Assembly (NCBI GenBank): GCA_032622095.1
Contig: CP136065.1
Span: forward strand, 22,742,134-22,806,133
Direction: 5' to 3'
DNA length: 64,000 nucleotides
Source: Siphonodentalium dalli
Lineage: Eukaryota > Mollusca > Scaphopoda > Gadilida > Siphonodentaliidae
Shown in pieces: positions 46,088 through 57,031 of the stretch. The translations under genes and the position numbers were made by a program. Within the stretch, counting starts at the first letter, position 1. Each line of letters starts with the position of its first letter. Under the pieces are notes generated by a model. That model had not been told where the DNA came from. It did not search any database and saw nothing but the letters and a program-made list of their open reading frames with translations.

Positions 46088-46825
46088 CAAACATCTTATT
46101 GAACTTATTATCTGAATATCTACAAAGGGAAAACAAGTTGTCAATGAGTATTTAGCATAAAAAGGGTTAAACAAGGTTTGCTCATCAAAGATTGCTTAGT
46201 CGAGTTTTTTGCCCATAAACGTGCATCTGTCTGACCGAGAATCACTAAAATAGACAAAAGTATTAAAGAACCATAACTCAGAACTAAGGGCCAAAACCTC
46301 AGGTAAAAATAAGACTGCTGACTGCTGCCAGCTGCCATGCTTTTCATCGAAAATATTTCAGATTCGATAGCTCGCGCATCTACAGGCGATCCTAAAAGAC
46401 CCTGTAAAGTTAAAAAAAAAATTCTAATAAATGTGGGCTGCAAGGTGTGTTGATGGATTCATATTTGTAATCCAAGATGGCTGCTGGTAGCCATATTTTT
46501 TTTTAAACGATCAAAATCTATAAAAATAGACAAAGTAAATCCCATGATTATAGTATAAAGATTGGACAAACATGGTTTTCGAACTCAAGCTAGATATTGT
46601 TGCAAAAGACACATATACCAAATATCATTACATCGGTCAATGTTTGATTGAGTTATCATGGTCTCGCGCCCAGCCGTATGCCTAGTTGCCCACCCGACTG
46701 CCCACATACCGACCTTGCCAAAGCATAAGTTGAGTTTTTTTTTTAAACTTGACTTAAAACTACTGGAGGTTCTCTCTTGAAAAACCAGCTAACGTAATGC
46801 TAATTAGAATGATTTAATCATATTT

Positions 46826-48655
46826 AAATTGAGCAAGGAAATCAATCTAAAAACAAAAATGTTTTTGTTTTGAGTGAATATAATTTTTCGAAAAAGGGCC
46901 ATAACTCACTTAAATATAGTCGGATCAAACCCATATTCGAACTCGATCTGTATTTTGGGCTGAGAAACTCGCATACCAAATTGGTTGCGATCAGATAGAA
47001 AATATTTGAGTTATCGCACCATGCGTAAAGTGTCTACGGACAGACAGACAGACGGACGGACAGACTGACGCTCGCATGCACGACAAGTGGTCAATCCGGA
47101 CAACGACACTATGTTTACCATACTATGATATGGGTAAACATAAAAATGCTAAAAATAGACAAACTAAGGACCATAACTCAGGGGAAAAAATTCGAACTAG
47201 CCGAGATATTGTTACAAGAGACTCATATATCAAATATGGTTTGAATCAGTTGATATTTTATTAAGTTATCACGCTAACGGTGAATAAAATGCTAAAAATA
47301 GACAGGGGAACAAATTCGGGCTAACCTGGTTTACAACCTCGTCCGAGATATTGTTGTAAGAGACTCATATATCAAATATGGTTTGAATCAGTTAATATTT
47401 TATTGAGTTATCATGCTAACGGTGAAAAAAAATGCCGCCCGCCTGCCGCCCGCCAACTGTCCCTCGTCAAACCATAAGTCGAGTTTTTTATAAACTCGAC
47501 TAAAAAAAAGACTTTTATGATGAGCTAGTTGGAATCTAATGTAACAAGATTGCCAACAAATTGGCAACAAAAATCGCCTAGAGTCATTAATTTTTTTACT
47601 TCCTAGACTTTGGGACTGTGGTATTTTTCCGTTCTTCCGACATGTCGTCAGGAATTTTGACAACAGAAAGATCCTATTTTGAATGGAAACTCAATGTTTG
47701 ATTTATTTAAAATGCCATTTAAAAATGTATGGTCAAATGGCATGCTTGCATTACCTTTCTGAAATCAGAGTGTTATATATCTTAAACACTCGACTCTGAA
47801 GATAGTGTTTGTATATGACACATGTAGTTGGATTGGAATTATTGTAATTGCATATACATTTAGGGCCTACAGGTTTGAATTGCCTTTCAGTTCATGATAC
47901 CCTTATACAACATTATTGAAGGAGCAGTCTCAACATTTAATAAACAAACTAAGGCCCATAACTCCGGGGAAAAAATTCGGACAAACCTGGTTTTCGAACT
48001 CGTCCGAGATATTGTTGCAAGACTCTCATATATCAAATATGGTTTGAATCAGTTAATATTTTATTCAGTTATCGCGCTAACGGTGAAAAAACTGCTAAAA
48101 ATAGACAAACTAAGGCCCATAACTCCGAGGAAAAAATTCGGACAACCCTGGTTTTCGAACTCGTCCGAGATATTGTTGCAAGAGACTCATATCTCAAATA
48201 TAGTTTGAATCAGTTAATATTTTAGTCCGTTATCGTGCTAACGGTAAAAAAAATGCAAAAAAGTCATCAAAGATGGATAACTCTTGTCAAAAAAAGTTCA
48301 GACGTGACCCATTTTCTACAGGCAGCAAATAGTCATTGGGAGCAACTCACATACACAAATTTTTTTAATCCGTTCATAAATGTCAAAGTTATAAGGCATT
48401 ATTTAGGTCCGCCAGCCCGCCGCCCGCCAACCGTCCCTCGTCAAACCATAAGTCAAGTTTTTTATAAGTTCAGACGTGACCCATTTTCTACAGGCAGTAA
48501 ATAGTCATTGGGAGCAACTCACATACCAAAATGTCTTTGAATCCATTCACAAATGTCAAAGTTATAAGGCATTCTTTAGGTCCGCCCGCCCGCCGCCCGC
48601 CCGCCAACCGTCCCTCGTCAAACCATAAGTCGAGTTTTTTATAAACTCGACTAAC
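46826..48655. mobile_element. H3 hairpin-ended tandem elements (cluster)
   Basis: A unit of about 150 bases (GGCCCATAACTCCGGGGA, TTCGGACAAACCTGGTTTT, CGAACTCGTCCGAGATATTG, ATATCAAATATGGTTTGAAT, GAGTTATCGCGCTAACGGTGA) repeats near 47140, 47284, 47935 and 48086. Each block ends with CCCGCCAACCGTCCCTCGTC, AAACCATAAGTCGAG and a hairpin GTCGAGTTT.TTATAAACTCGAC (47480 and 48630). A tandem duplication of about 185 bases spans 48288-48650. A GACAGACAGACGGACGGACA tract lies near 47040. Non-coding. Confidence 0.75.
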
Positions 48656-48790
48656 AATGCATAATACAGGGGACTATAATGGGTGAACATCACCAACTGG
48701 GTAACTTCAATCTGATCCTCAGTCTCCCAGTTGTGGCCTGAACAGAATGAGGTCCAGAGGGTGAATATGGTGATGCTAGCCAACTATGAA
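48656..48790. mobile_element. MITE-2 fragment
   Basis: It contains GGGTGAACATCACCAACTGG, CTGAACAGAATGAGGTCC and GGGTGAATATGGTGATGCTA as in the MITE-2 interior; the terminal repeats are missing. Confidence 0.75.
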
Positions 48791-49220
48791 TTTAGAGAGA
48801 AAATGAAGTAATACTGGGGCAATCTCTCAGTTTAATCCCGGGTCATATCTCTGGCAAAGGGGTCATAATTCTGGGAAAAAAGTGCGGACAAAACAAACCC
48901 CGGGTCGTATCTCTGGCAAAGGGCTATAACTGTGGAAAAAAATGAGGACAAAACCTGCACTATGAAGGATCAACAGACGAAGTTCTCCACTATATACCCC
49001 CAAATCCTCAATTCAAAAATGTCCATGTCAAACAAGGGCCGTAATTTTGGTAAAAATTAATGGATGAAAACCGTAGTATGTGGGTATCTGTTCCAGCAAC
49101 CTGTGCTATAACCATGCCAAAGGACAACGAAATATGTTAACACCTGAGTTACAAGCTGAAATGTTCTTTTGGACACAAAATTCACAAATCAAACAAGAGC
49201 TTTAACTCTGGTAAATATTA
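48791..49220. repeat. Diverged short units (CATAACTCTGG/AAAATTCGGACAAAAC type)
   Basis: GGGTC(A/G)TATCTCTGGCAAAGGG occurs twice near 48840 and 48902, each followed by AACT(C/G)TGG.AAAAAA and GGACAAAAC. Related weaker units continue to about 49210. Resembles degraded H2/H3 cores. Confidence 0.5.
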
Positions 49221-49231
49221 ATGAGCAAAAC

Positions 49232-49411
49232 CTGGAGCTTTCGTGTTTGTTGTTGGAGCTTTCGTGGTTGTTGTTGGAGCTTTCGTGGTTGTTGTTGGAG
49301 CTTTCGTGGTTGTTGTTGGGGCTTTCGTGGTTGTTGTTGGAGCTTTCGTGGTTGTTGTTGGGGCTTTCGTGGTTGTAACTGGAGCTTGTGTTGTCACAGT
49401 CTTCTTAGACA
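49232..49411 (-). CDS. Exon: mucin-like Thr/Lys/Ala/Pro repeat
   Basis: A GTTAATTTTTCAG acceptor and a CCAG|GTTTTG donor bound 180 bases, phase 1-1. It encodes VSKKTVTTQAPV, then seven near-identical octapeptides of the TTTTKAPT type, and ends at KAP plus the split Gly. The DNA is a 24-base minisatellite, so copy number can change without shifting frame. Dense Thr with nearby Pro is the pattern of O-glycosylated mucin stalks; the regular Lys is unusual for a mucin. It sits between the SEA and MAM modules. The donor is weak, so the 3' edge is the least certain of the eight exons. Plus-strand frames of 64-84 codons (Cys/Trp/Val-rich) are shadows. Confidence 0.85.
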
Positions 49412-49799
49412 CTGAAAAATTAACAAGAAGTGTATCACAGTATCAGAGATACATATTGGTGGCTAACAGGCTTAAATTATTATGGATAGACTCCTGAGCC
49501 AGGGTTTCAGTTTAGAGGGCAGCTAGTGGACACATTTTAGTGTCCTTTTCGATAAATTTTCCGCCAGCCATTCATTACTCTCGTTGAGATTTGAGAAATG
49601 ACATGTGGAATAACTATGGAGCATGACAAGGGTTAATTAAACAATAAAGTATGATACATCACGATCCAAACAAACAGTTTTTAAATGGTAAAATACACAA
49701 GTAATTTTATCAGGTATAATTTAGCCCTCATGAATCATCAACATCTGTGAAGATCCAGTCTCCGAAACTTCAGATGCACATAATTATACAATAGTGAGT

Positions 49800-49873
49800 C
49801 TGATACTAGCCTGCTAAATTCACCTTCTGGGGACCTCATTCTGCAAATGTCAGACACAATATTTCAAGGCTTG
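49800..49873. mobile_element. MITE-2, right end only
   Basis: CTAGCCTGCTAAATTCACC, GGGGACCTCATTCTGCAAATG and CAGACACAATATTTCAAGGCTT match the right terminal region of MITE-2. Confidence 0.75.
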
Positions 49874-50965
49874 ATTTACAAACCCTTCCAAAAAATGACA
49901 AGTCGACCACAAATTTGATAATTAATTCTGTATATAAGTGACTATGAGTGAATGTTTACACATACTTGTGTATTAACTAGCAAGTTAGAAAATTGTTAAA
50001 AATCCATTTTTTGAGAATGAACATTAAAATTAACAAGTGCACGGCCCAGAGTATCCCCAGCCAAGGTGGCTTTCTGCAAAGGCTTATTAATTTTATGATG
50101 CGGCTTAATTTGAAAGATGTCTTAATCTGGCCTGTGATAACTAAATAAAATATGCATGAATACCAAAGTATTTTACAATTGGTTCATATTTGTTTGAGCT
50201 ATCAAGCTGGACAAACCAAAATTGCGAAAAATTGACAGACTAAGGACTAAAACTGAGACAATTGGAAATGCAAACAATGCCATTTGGCATTCCTTTAAAA
50301 GCATTCATTATGGCAAACATCCATACACAATTTCATTCAGATCTGACAACCCATGGCTGGGATATCTTCTTGAGCAGACAAAAAGAGATGATTTCTATAT
50401 TAAAAATGGAAACGTTAACCTCATTTGTCCCTATTTTGTAAGCAGTCATGATGTTGAAACTCCATACTAAATTTAATTTTGATCCTATAACTATTGGTTG
50501 AGATATATGCATGTATGGACAAAAATAACATTCCCAGATAAGATGGCTGCAAGAGGCCATTTATTATGACGCACGGCCACGAAACAAATATTAACTTGAT
50601 GATCAGATATCTGGAAGAGTGGCAGTGATTTGCTGTGAAATTATTAGCAAAGAGTGCATGTATGTCCGACACAAACTAGGGTATATAGGGTGGGGCTATG
50701 TCTGCCATGCAGGGAGTAAAATAACAGGTATAGCACAGCAATTTGGAAACAGCTATAAAATTTAATTTCTTCCTATAGCGTGAACCTACACACTATATAG
50801 TGTTAATGAAATGTATCAAGTTACATGTATTACATGTACATGTACTTAATTCACATCTATTCCAAACCATTACCAGCCATCCTTGTCACTTCCTCTAACA
50901 GGTACTTGTATGAATGTTCTGATGGGTAGGCGAGTCTAGAGATGATGCTTTCACCAGCGATGTAT
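49874..50965. other. No gene seen; scattered H2/H3-like phrases
   Basis: Phrases such as TTGGTTCATATTTGTTTGAG, ATTGACAGACTAAGGACTA and AACCCATGGCTGGGATAT recall the hairpin-element cores, and AAGATGGCTGCAAGAGGCC lies near 50542. Open frames of about 80 codons on both strands are unsupported. Confidence 0.45.
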
Positions 50966-51176
50966 CCCTTTCAGTGCCAAGTGTGATTTTTGTATCAACC
51001 CATATTTCCTTGATCATTTTTCAAATTTATTGATTATAGTAATGTGATACATTGATGGAAAGAGCTCTAAGAGCTCTTTCCATCAATGTATCACATTATT
51101 AAAATCCATAAATTTGAAAAATGATCAAGGAGATATGGGTTGATACAAAAATCAGACTTGGCACTGAAAGGGTTAA
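50966..51176. mobile_element. TTAA-type foldback MITE (211-bp palindrome)
   Basis: CCCTTTCAGTGCCAAG on the left mirrors CTTGGCACTGAAAGGG plus TTAA on the right. The two arms are almost perfectly complementary over about 100 bases and meet at AGAGCTC TAA GAGCTCT near 51070. The terminal CCCTTT and TTAA flank are piggyBac-like. The left TTAA has decayed to GTAT. Confidence 0.88.
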
Positions 51177-52786
51177 GAGATATTTGCTATTTTATTGTAG
51201 AAATAGCAGGAGTTTTGGAAATCAGCCAGCATCAAACACTTTAAAGATATGGGCATCCTTCGCGGTGGGTATTGCAGATTTGCATCTAAAATAGTCACAT
51301 CTGTTAATTTCGCCATAAACAGAAAGAATATTTCAAAATAGACATACATGTATGTTGTCCTTACGGTGTACCAATCATAAATAACACTTAAATAATTTGT
51401 TATTGTCAAATAGTATGCTATGCAGGGTTTCCGCCAAGGGAAAATTTATGAGTCTGTATTGGGGAAACACATAACGCGACGGGACGAACATGGTTTGTCC
51501 TGTCGGGCAAAATTTTGTTATTTGACACTGAAAAGTAGCCATTTCCTTGCACCTGAGTGTCCCACAAAGCAATCCAAAGCTACGTATATTACGCAAGTCG
51601 ATCATTTTCCGTGGGTGCATTAATTCTGTTGATGGCCGTTATCCAGATAATTAATCATGTAATTACGCACGTAAGCCTGCCGTCTGATTGAAGACTATAT
51701 CAAGCTACAAGTTACAGCATTTAAAAATTTATAACTTACAATAAGATTCCGACAGGTATAATGAAACTAAACACTAAAAAGCATCTATGCATTGTCCAAT
51801 ACTACCTAGCTCATGGGAGAATTTAATTAAGTATTTCCTAGAATTTCAAGTAGCTTCCGTGAAAATGAAACTGATTTTTGCATGTATTCTGTCAATCGTA
51901 AAACTATTTGTGCGCTGTGACGTCATATATACTGCAGGGTTTGTCTGCAGGATATATTTATAGCGGCAAAATACGAATGGTAGCCAAATCTTTCAAACTC
52001 GGAACGCATAGCTTGTCAATAGTCTGTATTAGTCCAACAACTGACGACCGCTGCTGCAGAGTTTTAGCCAACGTGTTATAAAATATAATTGAGTTTTGGC
52101 GGGAAATGGGAACATGTGCGCCGGTGTTTGTGTTTGAGGACCCAGGCGGGACAACGAAACTATTATTGACCGTACTTTGACTTTATCTCCATATTGGGGG
52201 GGGGAGACATTGGTTCCTCGAGGAGAGAATCCGCAATGTTGCCCTCGAGCCAGGTCACCATTTTTATAATGTTACCGCGACATTTATTACGTTGTATATA
52301 TATTTCAATGCACACCAAACATTATGTTGTAGTTTTGGCGCTTTGATTTCAAAGGGTTGCGCTGTACTGGTAACACACTGTGCTCAATTGACCCGCTTTT
52401 TCACCAGTATTCTGTTCAACCCCCCGAACTCCCATTGCAACCGGATTTTTTATGACATATTGCTACTGACTTGGTATATGTATGAATCGAACAGATCATC
52501 TGCGAGGGGAATTGGTCCGTGGGACGGACCCACAGCCGGCCTGGCGGAAACCTAGCCTATGTTATGTAAATAAAAGCCAAAAAAGATCCAGAAATTTGTA
52601 TATGAACAAACTCTCAGAACCTGCCGTAGTCAATCAAAGATTTTCCACTTTCACTGCATTGTTTATAGGGGGCGCTGTGGAAGGCGGAGATAAAAATTCT
52701 TGGTGGCATGTGTGCAGCGATCTCATTCAAATCACAATAATCAACCCATACTACCCATTGTCAGTGCAAAATATGGATAATGTACG
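51177..52786. other. No gene recognised; lower repeat content
   Basis: One of the few stretches without clear repeats. An E2F-like TTTTGGCGGGAAA lies at 52094-52106 and a G-run near 52197. Frames of 64-102 codons (for example 52482 plus strand) lack family matches or convincing splice context. Confidence 0.45.
52094..52106 (+). promoter_or_regulatory. E2F-consensus-like site
   Basis: TTTTGGCGGGAAA matches the E2F/DP consensus TTTSSCGS closely. No TATA box or gene start was identified beside it, so function is unproven. Confidence 0.25.
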
Positions 52787-53076
52787 TTAACCCTTTCAGT
52801 GCCAGGGGCCGATCCCATCGGCCCTAATTTACAGTCCGTTAAATCGGCCCTAAAAAATAAACAAATAAATAAATAAATAAAAAATGTCTGTTAAAGAATA
52901 TAAGAAAAAATGATTAAAATTGTAAAAAATAACAAGAAATGATGAAAAGTTGTTAGGCCAATGCATTCTCTTATATATGCGAGGCGACCTATGATCGACT
53001 CGCATATATAAGAGAATGCATTGGCACAGGGTATATGGGTTGATACAAAAATCGGACTTGGCACTCAAAGGGTTAA
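52787..53076. mobile_element. TTAA-flanked MITE (290 bp) with internal hairpins
   Basis: TTAA plus CCCTTTCAGTGCCA on the left, and TTGGCACTCAAAGGG plus TTAA on the right. Inside are GGGCCGAT..ATCGGCCC and a long hairpin, CCAATGCATTCTCTTATATA against TATATAAGAGAATGCATTGG, around 52950-53025. An AAAT microsatellite lies at about 52856-52885. PiggyBac-like ends, non-coding. Confidence 0.9.
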
Positions 53077-53365
53077 TGCATGATTGGGTAATGATCAGAC
53101 ACAACATGTTTACATACCTAATGGAATGGTTTTTGCAAAGAGATCAAATTTTATATATCCAGTGAGTATTTTTCTCGCAAGATGTTATAATTATGTCACA
53201 TTATGCCAAATAAAGAATTTACGATGCTATCTAGTTGTATCTGGTAAGTTTTGAAGTCTAAATAAGGAGAAGATGCAATAGTATGCCACTCTATAAGTAG
53301 ATGGCATGTTTGTCATTATATAATTTTTTTCTTGTTTATTCATGTTTATTATTCATTTTTTTTTT

Positions 53366-53425
53366 CAGGATTTAGTTGGAAATATGGCTTGTTGCTTACT
53401 GAGAGCTTCCGATGAATGGCAATTC
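53366..53425. mobile_element. MITE-1 fragment
   Basis: CAGGATTTAGTTGGAAATATGG and GCTTCCGATGAATGGCA remain; both termini are lost. Confidence 0.7.
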
Positions 53426-53439
53426 AGATAAAGTCGAAA

Positions 53440-53620
53440 AAGGCAGGTAAATCCACAAAAAAAGTCTGACGGGCCTCATAATCGCAGGTGCACAGGTTCC
53501 CATGGTACTAAATAACTGTGCCAACTGTCACTGCCAAGTTAAAAAAAATTGACCAAAAAATGTAGGAATAAAACTCAGATGGACAAAATTATGCATCATG
53601 ACAAAAATTTCTAAAGCACC
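53440..53620. mobile_element. H2 fragment
   Basis: AAGTCTGACGGGCCTCATAA, TCGCAGGTGCACAGGTTCCC and AATGTAGGAATAAAA blocks of H2; no end hairpin. Confidence 0.75.
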
Positions 53621-53624
53621 ATGA

Positions 53625-53960
53625 TAGCTTTCCGATGAATGGCAACAAGCCATATTTCCGTCTAAATCCTTAAAAATTACCCATAATTCTGCTTTGGTTA
53701 AGGAGTCGATTATTTAGGGCATTACTGTAAGATTTTTTTCTGATGTACTCATGGGGGTGTAAACCAATTTTTTCCAGGCACTTACAGTAATGCCCTGATT
53801 ACGACCCCTTAACCAAAATATGGATTGTTGCCATTCATCGGAAAGCTCTCCCCAAGATCTTTCCGATGAATGGCAACAAGCCATATTTCTGACCAAATCC
53901 TTAAAAGATACCCATAATTCTGCTGTTGTTAAGGGGTCGATTACTTAGGCCATTACTGTA
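53625..53960. mobile_element. Two MITE-1 copies (half 53625-53729; full 53782-53960)
   Basis: The first runs from AGCTTTCCGATGAATGG to GGGCATTACTGTA. The second starts TACAGTAATGCCCTGATT, folds at GAAAGCTCTCCCCAAGATC and ends CCATTACTGTA. Both have TA edges. Confidence 0.85.
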
Positions 53961-54080
53961 TGAGGGAATGAGTGGGTGGTCAAGAGGACACAAAAGCAAT
54001 TTTTTTTGACAGTTCATAAAATATTTTTCATCTATTTTTGGCCTTAAAACTTAGAGATGATATAATTCTAACATCAATAC

Positions 54081-54173
54081 TGCCTTCAGGCAGTCCGTAC
54101 AGATTGTTTCTTGCCTTCAGACAGTCCGTACAGATTGTTTCTTGCCTTCAGACAGTCCGTACAGATTGTTTCT
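54081..54173. repeat. 31-bp tandem repeat, three copies
   Basis: TGCCTTCAG(G/A)CAGTCCGTAC followed by AGATTGTTTCT, three times with one base difference. Located in the intron between the SEA and Thr-rich exons. Confidence 0.95.
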
Positions 54174-54522
54174 TGTTGTAAAATTACTAAATACCCGGTA
54201 TATGTCAGTCCAGGTCACTCCGAACATAAAAAGCATGTACACATTACATAAGCAATCACTACCATGTCAAACTAAGCCAATCATATACATGTACACCAAC
54301 TGTAATGGGTAGTTGATAAGAAACAGAGTAAACGGTGAAAATTATGATATTCTTGCGGGAAAAAAATTCATTTTGCATTTTTTTGAGAGTGGGCATTGAA
54401 AAATAGTCAGAAAAAAACAGAAAACAGAAACAAATAAGGTCGCGGGTGGGTGGGCCCAAAAAATGGCCTACGGGAAAAAATCATCTTATTTGTCTAAAAT
54501 TTGTTTACTGCACGTTACTTAC

Positions 54523-54782
54523 CACGAATTACTTTCAGTGCTTTGGGAACAACAGAAACTTGTACGTTAACATTCACAGTGACAGTAGTCCCTGGTAGGA
54601 TCTGCGGCCCAGCTGTAGCCTTGATCACGGAGACAACCACTCCCATGTTGATACCACTCTTAGAAGACTGCTGATGTTGCTTTATCTCCTCCTCATTAGT
54701 TGAGTCTTGGATATTATCTGGCTCCGTGGTTTCAAATTTCTCATTGAACACAATGTAATATCTAGTTACAATGCTCCCAGAA
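54523..54782 (-). CDS. Exon: C-terminal half of the SEA domain and following linker
   Basis: A TTATTTCTTTTCAG acceptor and a CGTG|GTAAGT donor bound 260 bases, phase 2 to 1. Joined to the preceding exon it reads NGFS|SGSIVTRYYIVFNEKF. The central GSIVT strand followed by a hydrophobic beta strand is the SEA hallmark, and the Gly-Ser step is the position where many SEA domains self-cleave. A charged, Gln-rich stretch follows (TEPDNIQDSTNEEEIKQHQQ), then MGVVVSVIKA and TTVTVNVNVQVSVVPKALKV, a beta-rich segment. SEA domains are found next to glycosylated regions in membrane mucins and proteases. It leads directly into the Thr-rich exon. Confidence 0.82.
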
Positions 54783-55149
54783 CTGAAAAGAAATAAAAGC
54801 AAGGAAAATTGTTTAGCTTTAGAATGTCATAACCCTTTCTTTTCTAAATGGATTCTCCCAACAGTTATAAAAGTATAAGTTAGAATGGTCTATTATTCAT
54901 CAGGAATGATGTTCAGGAAATATTAGCAGACAACACATTATGTAAGGATTCTTATTGATCAATAGGAAATGTTTGGATAAGTCCAACAAAACACCTTTGT
55001 TGAACTTATTAATAATTATCTGAACATGCCCTTAGGGACTACTCACCAATGAGTATATTTAGTAAAGAAAGTGTTGAACAATATTTATTTGACCACGAAA
55101 TACATTGGAATATTAGAAACGTATCAAAATGAATATAAACATGCTTTAC

Positions 55150-55690
55150 ATAAGATAGCGAGGTTACCACTTCACACTTTCTGGTTTGTAGATGTCACAT
55201 ATTTAGGCAAGAAACATCGCGCAATCAGTTCTGGGATACCCCTGTGGTGCCAATTGAAATACAGGACGGAAACCAAATTTAAAAAGATATATGAGGGGAC
55301 GGACAAAAAAATCAACATTTTCAAATGAACAAACAAGGATAACTCTTGAAGTTGACCGAAAAATGCAAACAACAAAGCTGAACCATCTTTAGAAAGCCAT
55401 TCTGATGACAAACTTCCATATCAAATGTCATCAAAATCCGATAACCCATGGTAATGATGGTTGATATATATGAGTGGATGAAGGAAAACCAACATTTGCA
55501 GATAAACAAAAAGGGATAACTCTTGATAGAAAAATGTGAACAATGTCAATGAACCCTGTTTTGATAGCCCTCCTGATGCCAAAACTCTATACCAAATCTT
55601 ATCAAGATCTGATAATCCATGGTTGAGATATATGAACAGGCGTATGAAATCCAACATTTGCAGATAAACGAAGAGAGATAACTCTTGAAA
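55150..55690. repeat. About 170-bp tandem units (GGATAACTCTTGA type)
   Basis: AACATTTGCAGATAAAC(A/G)AA, GGATAACTCTTGA, GATGCCAAAACTCTATACC, ATCAAAATCCGATAACCC and ATGGTTGAGATATATGA recur about three times. Related in style to H2/H3 cores. Confidence 0.6.
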
Positions 55691-55799
55691 TGAGTTCCAT
55701 TCGGAACCTTGATTATGCAATGTGTCGTCTGCCAATTTGGGGATATAGAGAAAATAAACTAAAAAAAAATAGAATCTATGAGAAGCAGTTTCTATAGAA

Positions 55800-55910
55800 A
55801 TTTGATAATACAGAAACTTTCCAGAGAAGATGAGGCCTAAGCAGAATGAGGTCCCCAGAGCATCACTATATTTCATTCTGCAATTGGCAGGCACCTTGTT
55901 ATCAGGCCTG
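55800..55910. mobile_element. MITE-2 fragment
   Basis: GAGGCCTAAGCAGAATGAGG, TCCCCAGAG, CATTCTGCAATTGGCAGGCA and a degraded CTTGTTATCAGGCCTG end. Confidence 0.65.
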
Positions 55911-56004
55911 GGCTGTGGAAGCATTGTATAAGATAGGAATGGCGTATTTGAGGGAACAGGTGACAATGTGTAAGTAGAGAAAGATAGACAGAGTATGATA
56001 TATA

Positions 56005-56662
56005 AAACAATAACAGCTGAAGGACAACGGAGACATGAGGGATATATGAAACAATAACAGCTGAAGGACAACGGAGACATGAGGGATAGACGAAACAATA
56101 ACAGCTGAAGGACAACGGAGACATGTGGGATAGATGAAACAATAACAGCTGAAGGACAACGGAGACATGAGGGATAGATGAACCAATAACAGCTGAAGGA
56201 CAATGGAGACATGAGGGATAGATAAAACAATAACAGCTGAAGGACAATGGAGACATGAGGGATAGATAAAACAATAACAGCTGAAGGACAATGGAGACAT
56301 GATGGATAGATAAAACAATAACAGCTGAAGGACAATGGAGACATGAGGTATAGAGAAAACAATAACAGCTGAAGGACAATGGAGACATGAGGCATAGTTA
56401 AAACAATAACAGCTGAAGGACAACGGAGACATGCTGGATAGAGAAAACAATAACAGCTGAAGGACAACGGAGACATGATGGATAGATAAAACAATAACAG
56501 CTGAAGGACAAGGGAGACATGAGGGATAGAGAAAACAATAAAAGCTGAAGGACAACGGAGACATGAGGGATAGATAAAACAATAACAGCTGAAGGACAAC
56601 GGAGACATGAGGGATAGAGAAAACAATAACAACTGAAGGACAATGGAGACATGAGGGATAGA
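56005..56662. repeat. 44-bp minisatellite, about 15 copies
   Basis: The unit is ACAATAACAGCTGAAGGACA, A(C/T)GGAGACATGAGGGATAGA, plus a 4-base joint. Copies differ by one to three bases. All three minus-strand frames stay open (up to 403 codons) because 44 is not a multiple of 3 and no unit frame holds a stop. The translations are Ser/Cys/Leu/Tyr-rich 44-residue repeats and have no splice or start context. Confidence 0.95.
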
Positions 56663-56699
56663 TGGTAAATGAACCGATTACACTAACCTATGTTCAGAA

Positions 56700-56800
56700 T
56701 GATACGCTTCCAATTGCTCAGTGAAAGGGCTTCCTTTTTAGACAAGGCTGGCGTGGGTTCAAGCCCTGACATGTGCAAAAATTGAGACCAATTTTCAAGC
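56700..56800 (+). repeat. tRNA-derived SINE-like head
   Basis: TTGCTCAGTGAAAGGG (A-box-like) is followed about 35 bases later by GTGGGTTCAAGCCCTGAC, a good B box. A CTTCCTTTTTAGACAAG anticodon-like loop lies between them. The acceptor stem does not close, so this is a SINE head or tRNA pseudogene. Confidence 0.5.
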
Positions 56801-57031
56801 TTGATTGAATCAACTGATATCTCGATGTGCCATTCCAATTGATACATGGCCATTTTGATAATAAATAAGAAATTGTACAATGAAGCAAGCACATTTGAAG
56901 CAATGAACACTCATACAGAGTCCGTACCTCCATAAATCTGACATATAGATATGTGAGGATATTGGTTAGCGGTTCCCATAATGTGCCCAACAGACACAGT
57001 GCTATACTCTTCAATAAAACATGCTCAAATA

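Larger units (their letters stand above)
43709..46825. repeat. Segmental duplication, copy B (3117 bp)
   Basis: Near-identical to 19846-23110. The left junction (GACGCCTT|TCCGACTAAATCC) fuses H1 core DNA to the middle of a MITE-1 arm; the right junction enters the repeat also seen at 7659. It lacks the 162 bases present in A just downstream of the linker-exon donor, keeping 18 intronic bases and the donor itself. It includes a MITE-1 core (44611-44741), an H2 element and an H3 element. Confidence 0.93.

Noticed and set aside
49169-49497. Plus-strand Cys/Trp/Leu- or Val-rich frames at 49.2-49.5 kb
   Set aside because: Antisense shadows of the Thr/Lys/Ala/Pro exon, which has splice sites and phase fit on the minus strand.
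55421-56632. 403-codon minus-strand open frame (and 226/171-codon frames beside it)
   Set aside because: It is the three-frame translation of a 44-bp minisatellite; no start context, splice signals or domain.
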